NCBI GenBank assembly: GCA_035548835.1
Contig: DASZSB010000124.1
Location: 1-11,984, forward strand
Direction: 5' to 3'
Length of the DNA stretch: 11,984 nt
DNA from: FEN-1219 sp035548835
Lineage (GTDB): Bacteria > Pseudomonadota > Gammaproteobacteria > Steroidobacterales > Rariloculaceae
Every line of letters begins with the position of its first letter. The first letter of the stretch is position 1. The notes beneath the pieces are model-generated. The model did no database searches. It was not told the DNA's origin and saw nothing but the letters and a program-made list of their open reading frames with translations. Made by a program: the position numbers and the translations under genes. Below are positions 1-7,305 of the stretch, piece by piece.

Positions 1-1
1 C

Positions 2-979
2 GCACCGGGCGCGCCGGCCACCGGCGGCACCGCGGCGCCTGCCGCTGCCGCGCGCGGCAGCGCGAGCGCGAACCGCATGGGCCCCGCCGTGCGCAAGCTC
101 GTCGAGGAGCACGACCTCGATCCTGCGGCCATCGCCGGCTCGGGCCGGGAAGGCCGGATCACGAAGGGCGACGTCCTCGATTATCTGGCCGACCATCAGG
201 CCACGACCGTCGGCATCGAGCACGAAGTGCTCACGCGAGCCGGCGTTTCGGATCAGGCGCCGCAGACTTTCGGTCCGTCGCGCAACGAGCAGCGCGTGCC
301 CATGACGCGGCTGCGCGCGCGCATCGCCGAGCGGCTGCTGCAGGCGCAGCAGCAGGCCGCCATGCTGACCACGTTCAACGAAGTCGACATGACGGCGGTC
401 ATGGCGCTTCGGCAGCGGTATCAGGAGCCGTTCTCGGCCAAACACGGCGTGAAGCTCGGCTTCATGGGGTTCTTCGTCAAGGCCAGCATCGAAGCGTTGC
501 GGCAGTTTCCGCTGGTCAACGCGTCGATCGACGGCAGCGACATCGTCTACCACGAGTTCTTCGACATCGGCGTCGCGGTCTCGACGGATCGCGGTCTCGT
601 CGTGCCCGTGCTGCGCAACGCCGAGTTCGCGGGGCTCGCCGAGATCGAGCGTTCGATCCGTGACTTCGGCGAGCGCGCCCGCAGCGGCGGCCTGCAGATG
701 GAAGAGCTCACGGGCGGCACGTTCACGATCACGAACGGCGGCATCTTCGGCTCGCTGATGTCGACGCCTATCCTGAATCCCCCGCAGAGCGGCATCCTGG
801 GGATGCACAAGATCCAGCAGCGGCCCGTCGTGGTCGATGGCAGGATCGAAGCGCGGCCCATGATGTATCTGGCGCTCACCTACGATCACCGCATCGTCGA
901 CGGCCGCGAAGCCGTGCAGTTCCTCGTGCACATCAAGGATCTCATCGAAGATCCGTCGCGGCTGCTTCTCGAAGTTTAG
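2..979 (+). CDS. sucB: Dihydrolipoyllysine succinyltransferase, E2 of 2-oxoglutarate dehydrogenase (5'-truncated)
   Basis: This E2 core enzyme transfers succinyl from lipoyl-lysine to CoA in the 2-oxoglutarate dehydrogenase complex of the TCA cycle (cytoplasm). The frame is open from base 2, so the gene enters from the left; the ATG at 77 is internal. Visible in order: an Ala/Pro-rich linker (about 2-60), the peripheral subunit-binding domain that holds E3 (NRMGPAVRKLVEEHDLD, from about 71), a second linker, then the catalytic acyltransferase domain from about 290. The active-site motif DHRIVDG is present (His codon 887-889), and FTITNGGIFGSLMSTPI and INPPQSGILGMH-like segments match SucB rather than pyruvate-dehydrogenase E2. 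The C-terminus (DPSRLLLEV) is intact. The lipoyl domain lies outside the window. lpd follows after 20 bp, as expected for a suc operon; sucA is presumably upstream. Family assignment is firm. Confidence 0.95.
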   Translation, partial: APGAPATGGTAAPAAAARGSASANRMGPAVRKLVEEHDLDPAAIAGSGREGRITKGDVLDYLADHQATTVGIEHEVLTRAGVSDQAPQTFGPSRNEQRVPMTRLRARIAERLLQAQQQAAMLTTFNEVDMTAVMALRQRYQEPFSAKHGVKLGFMGFFVKASIEALRQFPLVNASIDGSDIVYHEFFDIGVAVSTDRGLVVPVLRNAEFAGLAEIERSIRDFGERARSGGLQMEELTGGTFTITNGGIFGSLMSTPILNPPQSGILGMHKIQQRPVVVDGRIEARPMMYLALTYDHRIVDGREAVQFLVHIKDLIEDPSRLLLEV

Positions 980-999
980 TCACAGGACCCGACACAACA

Positions 1000-2427
1000 A
1001 TGAGCGACAAGAAGTTCGACGTCGTCGTCATCGGCGGCGGCCCGGCCGGTTATCCCGCAGCGATTCGTGCCGCGCAGCTCGGCCTCACGGCCGCCTGCAT
1101 CGACGACTACAAGAACGACGAGGGCGTGCGCACGTTCGGCGGCACCTGTCTGAACATCGGCTGCATTCCGTCGAAGGCGTTGCTCGAATCGTCCGAGCTC
1201 TATCACCGCGCGCACTCCGAGTTCGAGGCGCACGGCATCAAGGCCACCGGCGTCACCATGGACATCGCGACGATGCAGGCGCGCAAGCGCGGCATCGTGA
1301 AGCAGCTGACGTCGGGTGTGGAAGCCATGTTCAAGGCGGCGAACGTCGCCGCGTTCAAGGGGCGCGGCAAGCTGCTGCCCGGCAATCGCGTCGAGGTCAC
1401 GACGGACGCGGGCGTCGAGACGCTCGCGGCCGGGCACGTCGTGCTCGCGACGGGCTCGACTCCGATCGAGCTGCCCATCGCGAAGTTCGACGGCAAGCGC
1501 ATCGTCGACTCCACGGGCGCGCTCGCGTTCGCGAACGTGCCGAAGCGGCTCGGTGTGATCGGCGCCGGTGTCATCGGGCTCGAGCTCGGCAGCGTCTGGC
1601 GCCGCCTCGGCTCCGAGGTCGTGGTGCTGGAGGCGCTCGACACGTTCCTGGCCATGGCCGATCAGGCGGTGGCCAAGGAGGCGCTGCGCAATTTCAAGCG
1701 GCAGGGGCTCGACATCCGTCTCGGCGCCAAGGTCACCGGCGCGAACGTCCAGGGCGACGTCGTGAAGGTGCGCTACGAGTCCGCGGGCGCCGCGCAGGAG
1801 CTCGAGGTCGACGCGCTCGTCGTGGCCGTGGGTCGCCGGCCCGTGACCGCCGGGCTCTTCGGCCCCGGCGTAAACGTGCCGCTCGACAAGCGCGGGTTCA
1901 TCGAGGTCGACGAGCAGTGCCGCACCAGCGTGCCGAACGTCTGGGCCGTGGGCGACGTCGTGCGCGGGCCGATGCTGGCGCACAAGGGCATGGAAGAGGG
2001 CGTCATGGTGGCGGAGCTGATCGCCGGCCACCACTCCGAGGTCAACTACCGCACGATTCCGTCGGTCATCTACACCGCACCCGAGATCGCCTGGGTCGGG
2101 CAGACCGAGGAAGAGGTCAAGGCCAGCGGCCGGCCGTACAAGGTCGGCACGTTCAGCTTCGGTGCGAACGGCCGGGCCAAGGCCATGCAGCAGGCGGTCG
2201 GCTTCGTGAAGCTGATTGCGGATGCGGAGCACGACGACGTGCTCGGTGTGCACATCGTCGGTCCGATGGCCGGCGAGCTGATCGGCGAGGCGGTCCTCGC
2301 GATGGAGTTTTCCGCTTCGGCCGAGGACATCCAGCGCACGGTGCACGCGCATCCGACGCTCAGCGAGTCGCTGCACGAAGCGTCGCTCTCCGCCGACAAG
2401 CGCGCGATCCACGGCATCAACCGCTAA
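1000..2427 (+). CDS. lpd: Dihydrolipoyl dehydrogenase (E3)
   Basis: This FAD flavoprotein reoxidises dihydrolipoyl groups of 2-oxoacid dehydrogenase complexes and reduces NAD+. The 475-residue length is normal for the family. Visible motifs: the N-terminal FAD-binding GGGPAG (residues 12-17); the redox disulfide in GGTCLNIGCIPSK (Cys50, Cys55); the NAD-binding GAGVIG (188-193); the second FAD motif AVGDV (326-330); and the C-terminal interface catalytic pair His451 and Glu456 in HPTLSE. The stretch before the disulfide carries a few more residues than E. coli Lpd (Cys50 against Cys44), as in the E3 that serves the 2-oxoglutarate complex of Pseudomonas. The ATG at 1000 is preceded by an AGGA ribosome-binding site at about 984. 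It lies 20 bp after sucB and is probably co-transcribed with it, so the 2-oxoglutarate complex is its likely main partner; sharing with pyruvate dehydrogenase cannot be excluded. Confidence 0.96.
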   Translation: MSDKKFDVVVIGGGPAGYPAAIRAAQLGLTAACIDDYKNDEGVRTFGGTCLNIGCIPSKALLESSELYHRAHSEFEAHGIKATGVTMDIATMQARKRGIVKQLTSGVEAMFKAANVAAFKGRGKLLPGNRVEVTTDAGVETLAAGHVVLATGSTPIELPIAKFDGKRIVDSTGALAFANVPKRLGVIGAGVIGLELGSVWRRLGSEVVVLEALDTFLAMADQAVAKEALRNFKRQGLDIRLGAKVTGANVQGDVVKVRYESAGAAQELEVDALVVAVGRRPVTAGLFGPGVNVPLDKRGFIEVDEQCRTSVPNVWAVGDVVRGPMLAHKGMEEGVMVAELIAGHHSEVNYRTIPSVIYTAPEIAWVGQTEEEVKASGRPYKVGTFSFGANGRAKAMQQAVGFVKLIADAEHDDVLGVHIVGPMAGELIGEAVLAMEFSASAEDIQRTVHAHPTLSESLHEASLSADKRAIHGINR

Positions 2428-2456
2428 CGCTCTCGAGGTTTCGCCGGTATCATAGG

Positions 2457-2497
2457 CCGAGGTGGCTCGGGGGCCACCGTCGGAGTTGATGGGTTTT
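2457..2497 (+). terminator. Bulged hairpin between lpd and ruvC, possible terminator
   Basis: CCGAGGTGGC (2457-2466) pairs with GCCACC (2473-2478) and, past one bulged G, with TCGG (2480-2483), around a TCGGGG loop. A TTTT run occurs only at 2494-2497, 10 bases after the stem, so it is not a textbook intrinsic terminator. It lies where the suc operon should end and the ruv-tol transcript begin. The structure is seen directly; termination is inference. Confidence 0.35.
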
Positions 2498-2654
2498 GCG
2501 GCGAGACGACGGACGGTTCGTGGGAACCGGCCGCGCTCTATTGGTGCGACATGCGGCTGCATGGCAAGTGGGCGAGTTCATCGCAGGTGCGCTGGTGAGC
2601 GAGCCGGCGGCCAGCCCCATCCAGTTGGCGCCCCCCGTTAAGCCCCTCGGTTGC

Positions 2655-3149
2655 GTGCGGATACTGGGCATCGATCCCGGTTCGCAGATCACGGGCTTTG
2701 GCATCGTCGACCTCGACGGCAAACGCACGACGGTCGTCGAGTGGGGCTGCATCCGCACGAGCGGCGAGCACAGCGACCGGCTGCGCAGCATCTTCCGGGC
2801 GCTCGGCGAGATCGTCCGCGAGTACCGGCCGGCCGAGGTGGCCATCGAGCGCGTTTTCCTGAGCCGCAACGCCGACAGCGCCCTGAAGCTCGGCCAGGCG
2901 CGGGCCGCGGCGATCTGCGCGACGTTCGCCGCCGATGTGCCGATCTACGAATACAGCGCGCGGCACATCAAGAAAGCGGTCGTCGGCAGCGGCGGGGCGG
3001 AGAAGGAGCAGGTGCAGCGCATGGTGCGCATGCTGCTCGGCGTGCGCGAGGCCATCGCGGCCGATGCGGCCGATGCGCTCGCGGCGGCCATCTGTCATGC
3101 GAACGAGCGCGGCGTGCGCGCGGCGCTGCAAGTCGTGGCGAAAGGTTGA
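2655..3149 (+). CDS. ruvC: Crossover junction endodeoxyribonuclease RuvC
   Basis: RuvC is the dimeric Mg2+-dependent resolvase that nicks Holliday junctions symmetrically during recombinational repair. The acidic catalytic residues are all visible: Asp7 in LGIDPGS, Glu in AIERVF (codon near 2848), and two Asp plus the nearby His in AADAADALAAAICH close to the C-terminus. The conserved NADSALKLGQARA segment and VVGSGGAEKEQVQ are also present. I chose GTG 2655 because it places the first Asp at residue 7, as in E. coli, and gives 164 residues. No good ribosome-binding site precedes it. An in-frame GTG at 2595 has AGGT about 6 bases upstream and would add 20 unconserved residues; a still longer frame from TTG 2496 is less likely. 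ruvA follows after 13 bp. No yebC lies upstream, unlike the usual yebC-ruvC arrangement. Identity is certain, the start is not. Confidence 0.93.
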   Translation: MRILGIDPGSQITGFGIVDLDGKRTTVVEWGCIRTSGEHSDRLRSIFRALGEIVREYRPAEVAIERVFLSRNADSALKLGQARAAAICATFAADVPIYEYSARHIKKAVVGSGGAEKEQVQRMVRMLLGVREAIAADAADALAAAICHANERGVRAALQVVAKG

Positions 3150-3162
3150 CGAGGCGAGAGCA

Positions 3163-3765
3163 GTGATCGGATTCCTGCGCGGCACATTGATCTTCAAGCG
3201 GCCACCGCAACTGACCATCGACGTCAATGGCGTGGGCTACGAGCTCGAGGCGCCGATGTCCACGTTCTATCGGCTGCCCGAGACGAGCCAGCAGATCCAG
3301 CTCGTCACGCATCTGATCGTGCGCGAGGACGCGCATGCGCTCTATGGGTTCTTCACCGAGAGCGAGCGCGCGCTGTTCCGCAACCTGCTCAAGATCTCCG
3401 GCGTCGGCGCCAAGATCGCGCTCGGCGTGCTGTCCGGCATGAGCGTCGACGCGTTCTACAACTGCGTGCGCGAGAAGAATCTCGTGAGCCTCACGAAGAT
3501 CCCCGGCGTGGGCAAGAAGACGGCCGAGCGGCTGCTCATGGAGATGGCCGACCGCCTGCCCGAGGCGCAGAGCGCCGAAGCCGCCGCGCTGCCGGCCCGC
3601 TCCGCGGCCGAGGACGAGGCGCACGGCGCGCTGCTCGCGCTCGGCTACAAGCCGGCCGAAGTCGTGCGCATGCTGAAGGATCTCGACGCCGTGCGCCTGA
3701 CGACCGAGGAGATGATCCGCGAGGCGCTGCGGCGCGTGCACCGTGAGCGGGGGGTGGAGCGGTGA
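3163..3765 (+). CDS. ruvA: Holliday junction branch migration complex subunit RuvA
   Basis: RuvA tetramers bind the four-way junction and load RuvB rings, which drive branch migration. The product has 200 residues (E. coli 203). Domain I is an OB fold (about 1-62, starting MIGFLRGTL); the acidic-pin residues Glu55 and Asp56 in REDAHALYGF fall at the same positions as in E. coli. Domain II has two helix-hairpin-helix motifs, ISGVGAKIAL (about 78-87) and IPGVGKKTAERLL (about 113-125). After an Ala-rich linker, domain III (about 150-200, GALLALGYKPAEVVRML) is the RuvB-contacting part. The start is GTG 3163, preceded by GAGG at 3151-3154; a longer open frame upstream is only the shadow over ruvC. 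Its stop overlaps the ruvB start by 4 bp (GTGA), so the two are probably translationally coupled. Confidence 0.96.
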   Translation: MIGFLRGTLIFKRPPQLTIDVNGVGYELEAPMSTFYRLPETSQQIQLVTHLIVREDAHALYGFFTESERALFRNLLKISGVGAKIALGVLSGMSVDAFYNCVREKNLVSLTKIPGVGKKTAERLLMEMADRLPEAQSAEAAALPARSAAEDEAHGALLALGYKPAEVVRMLKDLDAVRLTTEEMIREALRRVHRERGVER

Positions 3766-4844
3766 GCGAGGCGTACAGCATCGACCGCGGCCGCGTGATC
3801 ACGCCCGTCGCCGGCAAGGACGACGAGGCGTTCGACCGCGCCGTGCGGCCGCGCAGGCTGGCCGAGTACATCGGCCAGCCGCGCGTGAAGGCGCAGCTCG
3901 AGATCTTCATCACGGCCGCGCGGCAGCGCCGCGAGGCGCTCGATCACACGCTGCTGTTCGGCCCGCCGGGCTTGGGCAAGACCACGCTCGCGCACATCAT
4001 CGCGAACGAGCTCGGCGTGAACCTGCGGACCACGTCGGGCCCCGTGCTCGAGCGTCCCGGCGATCTCGCGTCGCTGCTGACGAACCTCGAGCCGAACGAC
4101 GTGCTGTTCGTGGACGAGATCCACCGCCTGAGCGCCGTGGTCGAGGAGGCGCTGTATCCCGCGCTCGAGGACTTCCAGTTCGACATCATGGTCGGCGAGG
4201 GCCCGGGCGCGCGCTCGATCAAGCTCGACCTGCCGCCGTTCACGCTCGTGGGCGCGACCACGCGCGCAGGGCTGCTCACGTCGCCGCTGCGCGACCGGTT
4301 CGGCATCACGCAGCATCTCGAGTTCTACGACAGCGCGGAGCTCACGCAGATCGTGCAGCGCACGGCTCACATCCTCGGCCTCGCGGTCGACGGCGCCGGG
4401 GCGCGCGAGATCGCGCGCCGCTCGCGCGGCACGCCGCGCATCGCGAATCGCCTGCTGCGCCGGGTGCGCGATTACGCCCAGGTCAAGGCCGACGGCACGG
4501 TCACCGAGGCCGTCGCGAAGGCGGCCATGGATCTGCTCGAGGTCGATCCGCTGGGGTTCGACACGCTCGACCGCAAGCTGCTGCTCGCCGTCATCGAGAA
4601 GTTCGACGGCGGCCCCGTCGGCATCGAGAGCCTCGCGGCCGCCCTCGGCGAGGAGCGCGGCACGCTGGAGGACGTCGTGGAGCCGTACCTGATCCAGGAA
4701 GGGTTCCTGCAGCGCACGTCGCGCGGTCGCATCGCGACGCGCTCGGCGTACCTGCATTTCGGAGTGGTGCCGCCCGGATCGCGCGAGCGCGCGGACACGG
4801 GCGATCTGTTCGGCCAGGAACAGCCAAAGGGTTCGCGTGACTAA
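3762..4844 (+). CDS. ruvB: Holliday junction branch migration ATPase RuvB
   Basis: RuvB is the hexameric AAA+ motor that pumps DNA through the RuvA-bound junction. Visible: Walker A GPPGLGKT (67-74), Walker B with VDEIHR (117-122), sensor 1 in GATTRAG (164-170), the arginine-finger segment SPLRDRF (174-180), sensor 2 in RGTPRIANR (222-230), and a C-terminal winged helix ending near RTSRGRIAT (328-336). The 360 residues exceed E. coli RuvB (336): there is a longer N-terminus before RPRRLAEYIGQ and an unconserved tail (about 341-360). The GTG start at 3762 shares GTGA with the ruvA stop, and the 3' end overlaps ybgC by 8 bp. The only possible promoter region for ruvAB in this window is upstream of ruvC. 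Identity is certain. Confidence 0.97.
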   Translation: MSEAYSIDRGRVITPVAGKDDEAFDRAVRPRRLAEYIGQPRVKAQLEIFITAARQRREALDHTLLFGPPGLGKTTLAHIIANELGVNLRTTSGPVLERPGDLASLLTNLEPNDVLFVDEIHRLSAVVEEALYPALEDFQFDIMVGEGPGARSIKLDLPPFTLVGATTRAGLLTSPLRDRFGITQHLEFYDSAELTQIVQRTAHILGLAVDGAGAREIARRSRGTPRIANRLLRRVRDYAQVKADGTVTEAVAKAAMDLLEVDPLGFDTLDRKLLLAVIEKFDGGPVGIESLAAALGEERGTLEDVVEPYLIQEGFLQRTSRGRIATRSAYLHFGVVPPGSRERADTGDLFGQEQPKGSRD

Positions 4845-5244
4845 GTATGTACTGCCGGTTCGGGTGTATCTCGAGGACACGGACGCGCAGGGCGTCGTGT
4901 ACAACGCGAGCTACTTCCGGTTCATGGAGCGGGCGCGCACCGAGTGGCTGCGCGGGCGCGGCATCGACCACGGGCAGTTGCTGCAGGAGCACGGCGTGCT
5001 GCTGGTGCTGGCCGGCATCGAGGCGCGGTTCCATGCGCCGGCGCGCCTGTCCGACACGTTGTACGTATCGGCCGACGTGGCCGAGGCGCGCGGCGCGCGT
5101 GTGCGGTTCGCCCAGCAGGTGTTGCTGAACGACCCGGACGGCGAGCTGATATGCGAAGGGGTGGCGGAGGTTGCATGCAAGGACGCGGAGCGGGGCAGAC
5201 CGCGACGCCTGCCGAGCGTGCTCTTGAGTGAGTTGAACGCATGA
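4837..5244 (+). CDS. ybgC: Tol-Pal system-associated acyl-CoA thioesterase YbgC
   Basis: This is a hotdog-fold (4HBT) thioesterase that is nearly always the first gene of tol-pal clusters. E. coli YbgC acts on acyl-CoA thioesters and associates with phospholipid-synthesis enzymes; its exact role beside Tol-Pal is unsettled. The 135-residue product carries the family active-site stretch EDTDAQGVVYN (13-23), with Asp16 aligned to the catalytic Asp18 of E. coli, then YFRFMERARTEWLR (26-39). Where E. coli has VVYH this protein has VVYN, a substitution common in other 4HBT proteins. The start is GTG 4837, preceded by AAAGG at 4826-4830. It overlaps ruvB by 8 bp and tolQ by 4 bp (ATGA), welding the ruv and tol genes into one probable transcription unit. 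Confidence 0.93.
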   Translation: MTKYVLPVRVYLEDTDAQGVVYNASYFRFMERARTEWLRGRGIDHGQLLQEHGVLLVLAGIEARFHAPARLSDTLYVSADVAEARGARVRFAQQVLLNDPDGELICEGVAEVACKDAERGRPRRLPSVLLSELNA

Positions 5245-5975
5245 GTAGCGATTTTTCGATCATCAGGCTGATTCTCGATGCGAGCTTCGTCGTGCAGCTC
5301 GTCATGCTGCTGCTGCTGCTCGCGTCGATCGCGTCGTGGGCCGTCATCATCGACAAGCGGCGCGTGCTGAAGCAGGCGATGGCGGCCGCGGGGCAGTTCG
5401 AGACCAGCTTCTGGTCCGGCGTGGACTTGAGCTCGCTGTACCGCGACATCGCGCGCGCCGACGCCACGCCACTCGGCATGGCCGGCATCTTCGAGGCGGG
5501 GTTCCGCGAGTTCGGCCGCCTCAAGCAGGAGTCGGGCCTGGGCCCCGACCAGATCATCGAAGGCTCGCGGCGTGCGATGCGCGTGTCGCGGCTGCGCGAA
5601 ATGGACCGGCTCGAGAGCAGTCTCGCGTTTCTCGCGACCGTCAGCAGCACGAGCCCCTACGTGGGCCTGTTCGGAACGGTGTGGGGCATCATGAGCGCGT
5701 TCTACTCGCTCGGCAACGTGCAGAGCGCGACCATTGCCGTCGTCGCGCCGCACATCTCCGAGGCGCTGATCGCCACCGCCATGGGCCTGTTCGCCGCCAT
5801 CCCGGCCGGCATCTTCTTCAACCGTTACGCCGATCAGGTGGGGCGGCTCGAGGTGCGTTACGACACGTTCATGGAAGAGCTCTCCGCCATCTTCCAGCGC
5901 AGCGCGGCGCGTCGCGACATCGGGCCGCGCGAGGCCACGAGCGCCGAGCGCGTGGCCGCGGGAGTCGAGCGATGA
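5241..5975 (+). CDS. tolQ: Tol-Pal system motor protein TolQ
   Basis: TolQ is the inner-membrane proton-channel subunit of the Tol motor (MotA/TolQ/ExbB family). With TolR it uses the proton motive force to energise TolA for outer-membrane constriction at division. The 244 residues compare with 230 in E. coli. Three hydrophobic segments are visible: about 13-36, about 128-156 and about 170-194, with a large cytoplasmic loop between the first two. The hallmark YVGLFGTVWGIM (140-151) gives Thr146, and EALIATAMGL gives Thr179, matching E. coli Thr145 and Thr178, which line the ion pathway. A charged cytoplasmic tail (about 220-244) is slightly longer than usual. The ATG at 5241 overlaps the ybgC stop, and the stop overlaps tolR (ATGA), indicating coupled translation that would help set subunit ratios. 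Confidence 0.97.
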   Translation: MSSDFSIIRLILDASFVVQLVMLLLLLASIASWAVIIDKRRVLKQAMAAAGQFETSFWSGVDLSSLYRDIARADATPLGMAGIFEAGFREFGRLKQESGLGPDQIIEGSRRAMRVSRLREMDRLESSLAFLATVSSTSPYVGLFGTVWGIMSAFYSLGNVQSATIAVVAPHISEALIATAMGLFAAIPAGIFFNRYADQVGRLEVRYDTFMEELSAIFQRSAARRDIGPREATSAERVAAGVER

Positions 5976-6421
5976 TCCAGACCAGCAAGCGCCGCCTGTT
6001 GTCCGAGATCAACGTCGTGCCGTACATCGACGTGATGCTCGTGCTGCTGATCATCTTCATGATCACGGCGCCGTTGCTGACGCAGGGTATCAACGTCGAC
6101 CTGCCGAAAGCCGCCGCTGCGGCCGTCTCGGCGCAGGACAACGAGCCGCTGGTGCTCTCCGTGGATCGCGACGGCAAGTTCTACCTGAACATCGGCGACA
6201 AGACCGACGCGCCGATCGACGACGCCACGGTCGTGGAGCGTGCGTCGGCCGTGCTCCGCCGCAACCCGCAGACCCAGGTGCTCGTGAAGGCGGACCAGTC
6301 GGTGGCCTACGGCAGAGTGGTCCTCGGCATGTCGTTGCTGTCGCAGGCGGGCGCCGAGAAGGTCGGCTTCCTGACCGATCCGACGGGCGCCACCGATCAG
6401 CGCCAGCGGCGGAGGCGCTAG
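5972..6421 (+). CDS. tolR: Tol-Pal system motor protein TolR
   Basis: TolR is the ExbD/TolR-family stator protein of the Tol motor. It has a single transmembrane helix and a periplasmic domain that can touch peptidoglycan. The 149-residue product starts with a short basic cytoplasmic segment (KRRLLSEINVVPYID). Asp20, the proton-carrying residue equivalent to E. coli Asp23, opens the membrane helix (about 19-37, VMLVLLIIFMITAP). The periplasmic domain has the family's C-terminal block, LVKADQSVAYGRVVLGMSLL (104-123) followed by GAEKVGFLTDP. Beyond this it carries an extra tail, TDQRQRRRR, absent from E. coli TolR. I chose the ATG at 5972 because it overlaps the tolQ stop by 4 bp and gives the normal family length; the frame stays open far upstream only as a shadow of tolQ. 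tolA follows after 9 bp. Confidence 0.95.
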   Translation: MIQTSKRRLLSEINVVPYIDVMLVLLIIFMITAPLLTQGINVDLPKAAAAAVSAQDNEPLVLSVDRDGKFYLNIGDKTDAPIDDATVVERASAVLRRNPQTQVLVKADQSVAYGRVVLGMSLLSQAGAEKVGFLTDPTGATDQRQRRRR

Positions 6422-6430
6422 CGTCGCACG

Positions 6431-7264
6431 ATGCAGGCTCGCAAGCACAAAGGGGCCATCGTCTACTCGGTTGCGCTGCACGTCGCCGTCGTCGCCGCGC
6501 TGACGCTGAGCGTGCATCTGCCCTCGTGGCAGCGTCCGGCCGGAGCGCCGGCGCCGATCCAGGGCGTGCTCGTGGATCAGGCCGCGATCGAGAAGGCGCA
6601 GCAGGCGCAGCGCGAGGAGCAGCAGCGCCAGCAGCGCGAGGAGCAGCAGCGGCGCGACGCGGAGCAAAAGGCGCAGCGCGAGCGCGACGAGGCCGCGAAG
6701 CGCGAGGTCGAGCTCAAGGCGAAGCAGGCGCAGGAACTGAAGGACAAGCAGGTGCGGGAGCAGAAGGCCCGCGAGGAGGCCGCCAAGCGCGAGCAGGAGC
6801 GCAAGGCCAAAGAGGCCCAGGCGGCCAAGGAAAAGCAGGCGCAGGAGCTGAAGGAAAAACAGGCGCGCGAGCAGAAGGCGCGCGACGACGCGGCCAAGGC
6901 CCTGGCGCGCAAGCAGCAGCAACAGCTCGAGAACGAGCTGCAGCAGCAGCTCGCCGCCGAGGCCGACGCGCAGCAGGCCGCGCGGGCCGGCTTGCTCGAC
7001 CAGTACATCCGCATGATCCAGGACAAGATCGAGCGCAACTGGACGCGGCCGCTGTCGGCCCGGCCCGGGCTCGACTGCATGGTCAGTGTCGTGCAGCTGC
7101 CGACCGGGGACGTCGCGGACGTGCACGTCACATCCTGCAACGGCGATGACGCCGTGCAGCGCTCGATCGAGGCGGCCGTGAAGCTCGCGTCGCCGCTGCC
7201 GAGGCCGCCGAACCCGAATCTGTTCGAACGCAATCTGAACGTCCGTTTCAAGCCCGATATCTGA
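6431..7264 (+). CDS. tolA: Cell envelope integrity protein TolA
   Basis: TolA spans the periplasm: anchored to TolQR in the inner membrane, it reaches Pal/TolB near the outer membrane and transmits motor force. Domain I is one membrane helix (about 9-31) with the TolA/TonB SxxxH signature (Ser13, His17). Domain II (about 52-187) is a Lys/Glu/Gln/Ala-rich helical stalk. Domain III (about 188-277) is the globular C-terminal domain, LLDQYIRMIQDKIERNW onward, with a probable disulfide pair Cys216 and Cys236 and the terminal FERNLNVRFKP. At 277 residues it is much shorter than E. coli TolA (421), nearly all of the difference being in the stalk, which also contains a duplicated 22-codon segment. 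The ATG at 6431 follows tolR by 9 bp without a clear ribosome-binding site, so reinitiation after tolR is plausible. Confidence 0.94.
   Translation: MQARKHKGAIVYSVALHVAVVAALTLSVHLPSWQRPAGAPAPIQGVLVDQAAIEKAQQAQREEQQRQQREEQQRRDAEQKAQRERDEAAKREVELKAKQAQELKDKQVREQKAREEAAKREQERKAKEAQAAKEKQAQELKEKQAREQKARDDAAKALARKQQQQLENELQQQLAAEADAQQAARAGLLDQYIRMIQDKIERNWTRPLSARPGLDCMVSVVQLPTGDVADVHVTSCNGDDAVQRSIEAAVKLASPLPRPPNPNLFERNLNVRFKPDI
6722..6898 (+). repeat. Direct repeat within the TolA stalk, 111-bp period
   Basis: Residues 98-119 (6722-6787, KQAQELKDKQVREQKAREEA then AK) recur at residues 135-156 (6833-6898, KQAQELKEKQAREQKARDDA then AK). Only four residues differ (D/E, V/A, E/D, E/D). The 37-residue spacing suggests an internal duplication that lengthened the helical stalk by one unit, with synonymous divergence since. 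It could alternatively reflect convergent low-complexity composition, but the matching residue order over 22 positions argues for duplication. Confidence 0.75.
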
Positions 7265-7294
7265 ATCAGTCAACGAGTCACAGGAACGAGAAGC

Positions 7295-7300
7295 AAGGAG
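7295..7300 (+). promoter_or_regulatory. Ribosome-binding site deciding the tolB start
   Basis: AAGGAG lies 5 bases before ATG 7306 but only 2 bases before the adjacent in-frame GTG 7303. The spacing favours the ATG as the real tolB start. Confidence 0.7.
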
Positions 7301-7305
7301 TCGTG

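Noticed and set aside
2448..2453. TATCAT as a -10 box for ruvC transcription
   Set aside because: No acceptable -35 hexamer lies 16-18 bp upstream, and it would start transcription inside the bulged hairpin; too weak to annotate.
976..2562. A 528-codon open frame on the minus strand opposite lpd, and similar long antisense frames opposite ruvB, tolQ/tolR/tolA and tolB
   Set aside because: The translations are Arg/His/Asp/Leu-rich with no recognisable motif and lie opposite well-conserved genes; long antisense frames are expected at this G+C.
6600..6960. Repetitive CAG/GAG/AAG-rich DNA as a CRISPR-like or microsatellite array
   Set aside because: The repetition reflects Gln/Glu/Lys codons of the TolA stalk; there are no constant repeats with unique spacers.
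6526..7149. A plus-strand 207-codon frame rich in Gly/Ala/Arg overlapping tolA
   Set aside because: It is a +1-type shadow of the repetitive TolA stalk; the TolA frame carries the conserved membrane anchor and C-terminal domain.
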